A DNA stretch of 13,464 nt, taken from the NCBI GenBank assembly GCA_023441145.1, contig JAEZQN010000107.1, positions 1-13,464 on the forward strand. The letters run 5' to 3'. Shown one piece after another: positions 1-5,337 of the stretch (its first letter is position 1; every line of letters begins with the position of its first letter). The notes under the pieces are model-generated. The model made no database searches. It was not told where the DNA came from and saw only the letters and a list, made by a program, of their open reading frames with translations. This DNA is from Bacillota bacterium (lineage in GTDB: Bacteria > Bacillota > Clostridia > Lachnospirales > Lachnospiraceae). The position numbers and the translations under genes are program-made.

Positions 1-1
1 A

Positions 2-274
2 TTATTATCTGATATCCTAGGCACTGAGGAAGATATTATCTATAAGGGCATAGAAGATGAGGTTGATCGCAAGCTACTAAGTAGTGCCATGTCTAAGCTT
101 TCTGAACGGGAGAGAATTATTGTTCAACTTAGATTTGGTATCAACACAGAGGACGGCAATGAGAGGACTCAAAAAGAAGTGGCAGATATGTTAGGTATCT
201 CACAATCATATATTTCAAGGCTTGAGAAGAAGATTATTAAGCGTTTAAAAAAGGAGATGATGCGTTTAGAGTAA
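2..274 (+). CDS. sigE: RNA polymerase sporulation sigma factor SigE, C-terminal part (5' end outside window)
   Basis: This is the 3' end of a sigma-70 family gene whose reading frame is open from base 2 and runs off the left edge. The visible 90 residues hold the linker after region 3 and all of region 4. The region 4 core [15 protein letters not shown] segment is followed by a helix-turn-helix ([19 protein letters not shown]) that would contact the -35 element. In spore formers SigE is made as a membrane-tethered pro-protein, cleaved by SpoIIGA, and drives early mother-cell genes. The assignment to SigE rather than another sporulation sigma rests on the C-terminal sequence and on sigG lying directly downstream, the usual spoIIG-sigG order. 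An internal ATG at 89 is not the start, because the frame continues upstream with conserved sequence. The N-terminus, including the pro-sequence, cannot be assessed here. Confidence 0.93.
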   Translation, partial: LLSDILGTEEDIIYKGIEDEVDRKLLSSAMSKLSERERIIVQLRFGINTEDGNERTQKEVADMLGISQSYISRLEKKIIKRLKKEMMRLE

Positions 275-391
275 TTCATATTTTTTTTGTTTCGTCAAGG
301 TAGTAATTAATACTTATATGAAAGTATTGTATAGATTCCCAACAAATATAGGGCTTAACAGAAAATGGTAATTATTACAAAAAATGAACCA

Positions 392-420
392 GTATAAATC
401 TGTTTTAAGTGGTAAATCAT
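392..420 (+). promoter_or_regulatory. Weak candidate forespore (sigma-F-like) promoter before sigG
   Basis: GTATA at 392-396 fits the sigma-F -35 pattern GYATA. It is followed after 14 bases by GGTAAATCA, which only partly fits the -10 pattern GGnnAnAnT. B. subtilis sigG is transcribed from a sigma-F promoter in this position, so the location makes sense, but the -10 match is poor. The rest of the 195-bp sigE-sigG gap shows no clear terminator or sigma-A promoter. Confidence 0.22.
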
Positions 421-469
421 TTATGTATAGAAAGTCTTATACAGGAATTGTATGTTGGGAGGTCGCAAT

Positions 470-1249
470 ATGGCTCTATATAAGGTTGAGATTTGTGGCG
501 TTAATACCTCAAAGTTACCACTATTAAAAAATGCAGAAAAAGAAGAATTATTTCAACGTATCTTAAATGGGGATAAGGAGGCTAGGGAACTTTATATAAA
601 GGGAAATCTTCGCCTGGTATTAAGTATAATACAACGGTTTTCTAACAGTAATGAGAATGTGGATGACTTGTTTCAAATTGGGTGTATTGGGCTGATGAAA
701 GCTATAGATAATTTTGACATTACTCAGAATGTTAAATTTTCTACGTATGCAGTTCCAATGATTATTGGAGAAATAAGAAGATATTTAAGAGATAATAATA
801 CCATACGAGTAAGCAGATCTCTTAGAGATACAGCATATAAGGCTATATATGCGAAAGAAGAGTTAATGAAACGGAATGACAAGGAACCAACAGTAGTGGA
901 TATCTCCAATGAGATTGGTATTAGTAGCGAAGATATTGTGTATGCTCTAGATGCCATACAAAATCCAGTATCACTATATGAACCAGTGTACTCAGAAGGT
1001 GGGGACACTTTATATATTATGGACCAAATTAGTGATAAAAAGAATAAAGAAGAAAGTTGGATTGAAGAAATATCTATAAAGGAAGCAATGGAGAAACTTC
1101 CAGATAGAGAACACAATATTATTCGGTTACGCTTTTTTGAGGGCAAGACCCAGATGGAGGTAGCGAAGGAGATAGACATCTCCCAAGCACAGGTATCAAG
1201 GCTTGAAAAAAGTGCATTACGTAATATGAAGAATTATTTAAGCCATTAA
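470..1249 (+). CDS. sigG: RNA polymerase sporulation sigma factor SigG (late forespore)
   Basis: This 259-residue sigma-70 family protein directs late forespore transcription after engulfment. The length is close to B. subtilis SigG (about 260). The N-terminus carries the SigG signature VEICGVNTSKLP (residues 6-17). Region 2 (about 42-115) includes the near-invariant stretch KFSTYAVPMIIGEIRRYLRD, region 3 is about 116-175, and region 4 is about 205-255 with the helix-turn-helix KTQMEVAKEIDISQAQVSRLEK. I chose the ATG at 470 because GGGAGG (457-462) sits 7 bases before it and the protein then begins like known SigG. An in-frame ATG at 452 overlaps the ribosome-binding site and would add six unconserved residues. 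It lies 195 bp downstream of sigE and is followed by a terminator. The residue matching B. subtilis SigG Asn45 appears to be Lys44 here (see findings). Confidence 0.97.
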   Translation: MALYKVEICGVNTSKLPLLKNAEKEELFQRILNGDKEARELYIKGNLRLVLSIIQRFSNSNENVDDLFQIGCIGLMKAIDNFDITQNVKFSTYAVPMIIGEIRRYLRDNNTIRVSRSLRDTAYKAIYAKEELMKRNDKEPTVVDISNEIGISSEDIVYALDAIQNPVSLYEPVYSEGGDTLYIMDQISDKKNKEESWIEEISIKEAMEKLPDREHNIIRLRFFEGKTQMEVAKEIDISQAQVSRLEKSALRNMKNYLSH

Positions 1250-1258
1250 AGAAACTAT

Positions 1259-1307
1259 AAAGGTCACAAAAGTTTTCCTATGGTGGAAAGGTTGTGGCCT
1301 TTTTTTA
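1259..1307 (+). terminator. Rho-independent terminator of sigG
   Basis: An 11-bp stem pairs AAAGGTCACAA (1259-1269) with TTGTGGCCTTT (1292-1302) through one G-U pair. A second inner stem TTTCC/GGAAA forms inside the loop, and a run of T follows (1300-1306). It begins 10 bases after the sigG stop. Its 3' arm shares bases 1298-1302 with a larger palindrome downstream, so the two folds compete. Confidence 0.85.
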
Positions 1308-1352
1308 TTGCATAGGAAATTGCTTCGCAATATCCTATGCAATAAAAAAAGG
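1298..1352. repeat. Near-perfect 55-nt palindrome downstream of sigG
   Basis: Bases 1298-1323 pair with 1327-1352 around a TTC loop. Of 26 opposed positions, 25 are Watson-Crick and the one exception is an A-A mismatch at 1318/1332. The outer part is a T tract facing an A tract. The inner part is ATTGCATAGGA/TCCTATGCAAT followed by ATTGC-TTC-GCAAT. It reads as a terminator on either strand, yet there is no minus-strand gene to terminate. It could be a bidirectional terminator, a REP-like palindrome or a small non-autonomous element. No second copy occurs in the window. Confidence 0.8.
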
Positions 1353-1362
1353 GGTTTTTGTG

Positions 1363-1392
1363 GAATAAATCAACCTATATGGTACATATATT
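1363..1392 (+). promoter_or_regulatory. Candidate sigma-E-type promoter for the YlmC/YmxH gene
   Basis: GAATAAAT at 1363-1370 and CATATATT at 1385-1392 are separated by 14 bases. This is close to the mother-cell sigma-E pattern (-35 like GMATAnnT, -10 like CATACAnT, about 14 bases apart). The -10 differs at one defined position. Transcription would start near 1399, giving a leader of about 25 bases. A sigma-E promoter fits a sporulation gene, but the match is by eye. Confidence 0.4.
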
Positions 1393-1425
1393 GATAAGGG
1401 AAACCTATAGAAACCGGGTGGATAT

Positions 1426-1686
1426 ATGAGAATCTACGATTTGCGCCAAAAGGAAGTTATTAACGCGTGTAATTGCCAAAGACTTGGGTTTGTTGGAGAT
1501 GTGGAAATTGATATAGATACAGGCTGTATCTTGAAGATTATAGTACCAGGACCATGTAAAATGTGGGGGATTTTAGGCAGAGAGAATGAGTATATCATTG
1601 ATTGGACCTGTATTCGACAAATTGGACCAGATATAATTTTAGTCGATGTTAATATTGAAGAAGTGTTGGTAAAGTGTAAATTCTAA
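1426..1686 (+). CDS. YlmC/YmxH-family sporulation protein (PRC-barrel domain)
   Basis: This is an 86-residue protein made almost entirely of one PRC-barrel-like beta domain (about residues 2-75). The pattern fits the YlmC/YmxH family of spore formers: an N-terminal LRQKEVINACNCQRLGFVGDVE segment, then DTGCILKIIVPGP (the barrel core), a tryptophan-containing strand WTCIRQIGPDIILVDV, and a short tail. The exact biochemical role of the family is not known; it is associated with sporulation. No signal peptide or membrane segment is present. GGGTGG, 6 bases before the ATG, is an acceptable ribosome-binding site. Its position after sigE-sigG agrees with a sporulation role, and a sigma-E-like promoter may lie just upstream. 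The choice between the ylmC and ymxH names is open, so no symbol is given. Confidence 0.85.
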   Translation: MRIYDLRQKEVINACNCQRLGFVGDVEIDIDTGCILKIIVPGPCKMWGILGRENEYIIDWTCIRQIGPDIILVDVNIEEVLVKCKF

Positions 1687-1704
1687 GAAAAATCAACAAA
1701 TGTC

Positions 1705-1732
1705 TTGACACAAAAATTGTTTATAATATACT
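1705..1732 (+). promoter_or_regulatory. Sigma-A promoter of nrdR
   Basis: A perfect -35 TTGACA (1705-1710) is followed after 16 bases by TATACT (1727-1732). A perfect TATAAT also occurs at 1722-1727 but lies only 11 bases from the -35, too close to work with it. Transcription would start near 1739, about 50 bases before the nrdR start. Housekeeping control fits nrdR and separates it from the sporulation gene upstream. Confidence 0.75.
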
Positions 1733-1790
1733 TAATCTTAGAGAATACTGGAATGTGGATCGGGTAGTTGATTACGTAGGAGGGAGCAGT

Positions 1791-2249
1791 ATGAAATGTC
1801 CATTTTGTGGAGTTGAAAACACCAAGGTTATTGATTCAAGACCAGCTGATGATAATAGCACAATTCGTAGAAGACGTCAGTGTGACAGTTGTAAAAAGAG
1901 ATTTACTACTTATGAGAAAGTGGAAACAATTCCGTTAGTTGTTATAAAAAAGGATAATACTAGAGAACCTTATGATCGTAGTAAGATTGAAGCAGGAGTA
2001 TTTAGGTCCTGTCACAAGCGTCCAATATCTGTAGATCAGATGAATGAGTTGGTGGAAGAGGTTGAGAATGCAATATTTAATATGGAAGAAAAGGAGATTC
2101 CTAGCCATAAGATTGGCGAGCTTTTGATGGATAAATTAAAAGAGTTAGATCCTGTAGCCTATGTTCGATTTGCTTCTGTATACCGTGAGTTTAAAGATGT
2201 GAATACATTTATGAATGAAATCAAAAAAATATTGGATTCCAAGGATTGA
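1791..2249 (+). CDS. nrdR: Transcriptional repressor NrdR (ribonucleotide reductase regulator)
   Basis: NrdR is a zinc-ribbon/ATP-cone protein that senses ATP versus dATP and represses ribonucleotide reductase genes. The predicted protein has 152 residues, the usual family length. The N-terminal zinc ribbon has Cys3, Cys6, Cys31 and Cys34 (MKCPFCG ... CDSCKKRF). The family's invariant RRRRQC segment is at 26-31 and TTYE follows the ribbon. The ATP-cone runs from about residue 49 to 139 and starts VVIKKDNTREPYDRSKI. I chose the ATG at 1791 because AGGAGGG (1778-1784) lies 6 bases before it and the family begins with this MKCP motif. The earlier in-frame ATG at 1755 has no such site and would place 12 unrelated residues before the zinc ribbon. 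It has its own promoter and terminator, so it is probably monocistronic. Confidence 0.97.
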   Translation: MKCPFCGVENTKVIDSRPADDNSTIRRRRQCDSCKKRFTTYEKVETIPLVVIKKDNTREPYDRSKIEAGVFRSCHKRPISVDQMNELVEEVENAIFNMEEKEIPSHKIGELLMDKLKELDPVAYVRFASVYREFKDVNTFMNEIKKILDSKD

Positions 2250-2254
2250 GAAGT

Positions 2255-2292
2255 AGCCTCCCGTTTCTTTTAAAGAAGCAGGAGGCTTTTTT
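2255..2292 (+). terminator. Rho-independent terminator of nrdR
   Basis: AGCCTCC (2255-2261) pairs with GGAGGCT (2281-2287). An inner TTCTT/AAGAA stem continues the hairpin, and the T run 2287-2292 follows. It starts six bases after the nrdR stop codon. Confidence 0.88.
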
Positions 2293-2329
2293 ATGGTGTA
2301 GGTACTTATTCTCAAAGTTCCTACACCAT
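2293..2329. repeat. Second hairpin directly after the nrdR terminator
   Basis: ATGGTGTAGG (2293-2302) is a perfect inverted repeat of CCTACACCAT (2320-2329). Past a T-T mismatch, four more pairs form (ACTT 2304-2307 with AAGT 2315-2318). It begins immediately after the terminator's T run. Its function is unknown; no T tract follows on the + strand. Confidence 0.7.
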
Positions 2330-2374
2330 CGTAGGAAGAGGATTTAACAAGCAAAACCCTTTGTTCAAGCTAAT

Positions 2375-2404
2375 TTGTACAACAATCCACTTATTCCATA
2401 CATA
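2375..2404 (+). promoter_or_regulatory. Weak candidate promoter for comM-dprA-topA
   Basis: TTGTAC (2375-2380) and TACATA (2399-2404) are 18 bases apart, a modest sigma-A match. It is the best pair seen between the nrdR hairpins and comM. A promoter is expected here because the upstream transcript is terminated. Confidence 0.3.
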
Positions 2405-2472
2405 AATATTGTACCTTATAAAGCCTTTTGTTAAGGTGAGTTGGGGCAAAAGAGAATTGGAATAGGAGGTAT

Positions 2473-4005
2473 ATGTTTAGTAAAGTATGTAGTGGCTCTT
2501 TAAGTGGTTTAGAAGCCACATTAGTACAAGTGGAAGTCGATATTACAGAAGGACTACCACAGATATCTATGGTTGGATTCCTGGCATCAGAGGTGAAAGA
2601 AGCAAGAGAAAGGGTTCGGATTGCTTTAAAGAATGCGGGATTTCCTTTACATCCAAAGCGAATTACAATTAATCTATCCCCTGCAGATGTAAGAAAAGAG
2701 GGTACTGCTTTTGACTTACCTATTGCAGTGGCGATTCTTTCGGCCTTAGGCATAATGCCTAATGACTGTCTTTTAAATACCTTAATCGTAGGTGAATTAA
2801 GTCTCAATGGTAATGTAAGTAAGATTAATGGAGTGCTTCCTATTGTTTTAATGGCGAAGGAGGCTGGTTTTGCACGTTGTATTGTACCTAAGGAGAATAG
2901 CTTAGAGGGTGGTGTGGTAACAGGTATTGATGTAATAGGGGTGGAATCTATCACCCAGGCTGTAGAGTATCTGTTAAATAAAATATGGATTGAGCCGACT
3001 TATGTAGATGTTTTGGCCATGTTATCGGAACAGGAGAGACTGTATCAAGAGGACTATAGAGAAGTGGTTGGTCAGACGGCTTGTAAGAGAGCTTTGGAGA
3101 TTGCTGTAAGCGGAATGCATAATATTCTTATGATTGGTCCTCCTGGGACAGGAAAAACTATGCTTGCCAGAAGAATACCCACTATTATGCCAGAATTAAG
3201 CTTTGAGGAAAGTCTAAAGATATCTAAGATTTATAGTATCTGTGGACTTTTGGATGCTAAACAGGCTCTTGTAGTCAATCGACCTTTTCGTAGCCCTCAC
3301 CACACCATTACGGAACGCGCTATGATTGGTGGTGGTCAGTATGCAAGGCCGGGAGAGGTTAGCTTGGCCACAGGAGGCGTTCTTTTTCTTGACGAACTTC
3401 CTGAGTTTAAGAAGTCGACCTTAGAGATATTAAGGCAACCGCTAGAGGAAGGAAAGGTTACAATAAATCGTATAAGTGGCTCTTATCAATATCCATCTAA
3501 CTGCATGTGGGTTGCCTCAATGAATCCTTGTAATTGTGGCTTTTATCCTGATCGTAGTCTGTGTCATTGCTCGCCAATGGATATTAAGCGTTATTTGAAC
3601 AAGATATCTAGGCCTCTTTTGGATAGAATCGATCTTGTTATTGAAGCAGATAAGGTAGATTATAAGACCATTGGTGATGGTGATAAAGAAAGTGACTCAA
3701 ACCTTATGCGACAACATGTGTTAACAGCTAGAAGGATGCAAATGAAGCGGTATGCAAAGGAGAAATTCTTCTTTAACTCCGAGCTGACACCAAGTACAAT
3801 CAAGCATTATTGCTCATTAGGAAGAGAAGAAAAAGAATTCTTAGACTCTATTTTTGAAACCCTTCAAATTAGCGTAAGAGCTTACCATAGAATTCTAAAA
3901 GTAGCCAGAACTATAGCAGATTTAGAGGAGAGTAAGGATATCACGGTGAAGCATTTGGCAGAGGCAGTATGCTATAGAAGCCAAGATAAGAAATACTGGG
4001 GATAG
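2473..4005 (+). CDS. comM: YifB/ComM family magnesium-chelatase-like AAA+ ATPase
   Basis: This 510-residue protein is full length for the YifB/ComM family. In naturally competent Gram-negative bacteria ComM is a hexameric helicase that promotes branch migration during integration of transformed DNA; its role in Firmicutes is not established. An N-terminal domain (about 1-170) begins with FSKVCSGSLSGLEA and carries the family's LSPADVRKEGTAFDLPIA. The AAA+ core has Walker A GPPGTGKT (222-229), the RSPHHT motif near 276-281 and Walker B VLFLDE (303-308). Four cysteines (353, 355, 364, 366) follow the NPCNCG sensor region, as is typical. A C-terminal lid domain is at about 410-505. AGGAGG lies about 5 bases before the ATG. 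The neighbours dprA and topA support a DNA recombination role. The symbol follows family usage. Confidence 0.93.
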   Translation: MFSKVCSGSLSGLEATLVQVEVDITEGLPQISMVGFLASEVKEARERVRIALKNAGFPLHPKRITINLSPADVRKEGTAFDLPIAVAILSALGIMPNDCLLNTLIVGELSLNGNVSKINGVLPIVLMAKEAGFARCIVPKENSLEGGVVTGIDVIGVESITQAVEYLLNKIWIEPTYVDVLAMLSEQERLYQEDYREVVGQTACKRALEIAVSGMHNILMIGPPGTGKTMLARRIPTIMPELSFEESLKISKIYSICGLLDAKQALVVNRPFRSPHHTITERAMIGGGQYARPGEVSLATGGVLFLDELPEFKKSTLEILRQPLEEGKVTINRISGSYQYPSNCMWVASMNPCNCGFYPDRSLCHCSPMDIKRYLNKISRPLLDRIDLVIEADKVDYKTIGDGDKESDSNLMRQHVLTARRMQMKRYAKEKFFFNSELTPSTIKHYCSLGREEKEFLDSIFETLQISVRAYHRILKVARTIADLEESKDITVKHLAEAVCYRSQDKKYWG

Positions 4006-4020
4006 GAAGTACTAAGTAGG

Positions 4021-4027
4021 AAGGAGG
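4021..4027 (+). promoter_or_regulatory. Strong ribosome-binding site with no standard start at the right distance (dprA)
   Basis: AAGGAGG is a near-perfect ribosome-binding site lying 15 bases after the comM stop. In the dprA frame no ATG, GTG or TTG occurs at normal spacing. ATT codons fall 5 (4033) and 8 (4036) bases downstream, and the first conventional start, TTG at 4060, is 32 bases away. Confidence 0.6.
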
Positions 4028-4059
4028 CAATTATTATTTACAAGGAAGTTGTATCGGAT

Positions 4060-5160
4060 TTGAGTGAGAAGGAGTTATGGTTTTGGCTTTGTAATCTACC
4101 AGGAATTGGGCAGATTAAGCTTACCAAATTGTTAGAGAGTTTTTCTGATCCTAGGGATATTTATTGTTGTGATATTCATGATTTAGAAAGAATTGAAGGC
4201 CTTAAATCCGTTGATTATAGTACTATATTACAGAGCAGGTGCATAGATAACATTAGAAAAAAGATGGAGAGTATGAATAGAAAGAGTATCTCATTTATAT
4301 CGTATGTAGACTGCGAGTATCCTCTTAAACTTCGTGACATTTATGATCCACCCTATGGGCTCTATCTTCTTGGAGCTTTACCAGAAGCATCATCGGTCTC
4401 CCTAGCTATCATTGGGGCTAGAAATTGTTCTCCCTATGGTAGGGAGGTGGCTAGATATTTTAGTAGTAGCTTAGCTAAAGCAGGAGTGCAAATTATTAGT
4501 GGTATGGCAAGGGGGATTGATTCCTATAGCCATGAAGGAGCTTTAGAGGTTGGAGGATATACCTTGGCAGTACTTGGGTCTGGAATTGATTATTGCTATC
4601 CGAAGGAGAATATTGAGCTATACATGAGGCTTGAAAATAAGGGAGGAATTCTTAGTGAGTATGGACCTGGTGTATTACCTAAGGCGGGACACTTTCCATT
4701 ACGCAATCGTATTATTAGTGGACTTTGTGATGGAATACTAGTAATTGAAGCACAGGGGAAAAGTGGTTCTCTTATCACAGCTGATCAAGGGTTAGAGCAG
4801 GGAAAAGAGGTTTTTTCTATTCCAGGAAGGATTAGTGATCAGCTTTCAGTTGGTACAAACCAACTGATTAAATATGGGGCTCAAATTGTAACCTCCCCAG
4901 AGGATATTCTAGAATACTACAATATTGGGTTAAATAGTGACGTGATATCAAGTAAGACAGGAAAATTCGTAGAATTAAAAGAAGAGGAGAAACGAGTTTT
5001 TGATGTACTAAGTCTAGAACCTACCCACATCAGTTCGTTATCGGATAAGCTTTCATTGGATATTGGAAACCTGATGAAGGCACTTATTCAGTTAGAAAAA
5101 ATGAGGTTAGTTGTGCAAACCTCTAAAAATTTCTATATAAGAGTTTTCTCAGAGGGATAG
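4060..5160 (+). CDS. dprA: DNA-processing protein DprA (Smf)
   Basis: DprA binds single-stranded DNA entering the cell and loads RecA on it; orthologues occur widely, even in species not known to be competent. The protein has about 366 residues. An N-terminal helix-hairpin-helix/SAM-like region is present (LCNLPGIGQIKLTKLL). The Rossmann-fold core begins at AIIGARNCSPYG (116-127), with GMARGID (148-154), VLGSGIDYCYP (171-181) and FPLRNR (212-217), all family hallmarks. A C-terminal winged-helix-like domain is at about 300-366. No ATG is available at the 5' end. TTG at 4060 is used here, supported only by a weak GGAAG 11 bases away. A rare ATT start at 4033 or 4036 served by AAGGAGG at 4021-4027 would add 9 or 8 residues. 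It lies 54 bp after comM and is probably co-transcribed with it. Confidence 0.95.
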   Translation: MSEKELWFWLCNLPGIGQIKLTKLLESFSDPRDIYCCDIHDLERIEGLKSVDYSTILQSRCIDNIRKKMESMNRKSISFISYVDCEYPLKLRDIYDPPYGLYLLGALPEASSVSLAIIGARNCSPYGREVARYFSSSLAKAGVQIISGMARGIDSYSHEGALEVGGYTLAVLGSGIDYCYPKENIELYMRLENKGGILSEYGPGVLPKAGHFPLRNRIISGLCDGILVIEAQGKSGSLITADQGLEQGKEVFSIPGRISDQLSVGTNQLIKYGAQIVTSPEDILEYYNIGLNSDVISSKTGKFVELKEEEKRVFDVLSLEPTHISSLSDKLSLDIGNLMKALIQLEKMRLVVQTSKNFYIRVFSEG

Positions 5161-5337
5161 TATAAACTTGCGTATAATTGTATATATTTCTTTACTATAG
5201 GAAAAATATAAAACAATTTTGCTTGCAAGGGTGAAAAAAGTAGTGTATGATTGACTACGTTTAGAGCGAAAAAAATAGCAGATTTAAAATCAAGCTTTGC
5301 TTTTTGGAATAATGCTAGAGAAATAAGGAGTGGTATA

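Noticed and set aside
424..443. Inverted repeat TGTATA-N8-TATACA before the sigG ribosome-binding site
   Set aside because: Six-base AT-rich arms are expected by chance; no sign that it blocks or controls the site.
724..1179. Long minus-strand open frame inside sigG
   Set aside because: It is a shadow of the sigG reading frame, with no ribosome-binding site and low-complexity Ser/Ile/Leu content.
2391..2954. 187-codon minus-strand open frame over the comM 5' end
   Set aside because: It overlaps strongly conserved comM coding sequence and has no recognisable protein features.
5270..5315. Terminator-like AAGC-TTT-GCTTTTT between dprA and topA
   Set aside because: The stem is only four pairs and would be too weak to end transcription.
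5251..5337. Upstream TTG extension of topA
   Set aside because: The added 29 residues do not belong to the family, and the ATG at 5338 has a good ribosome-binding site.
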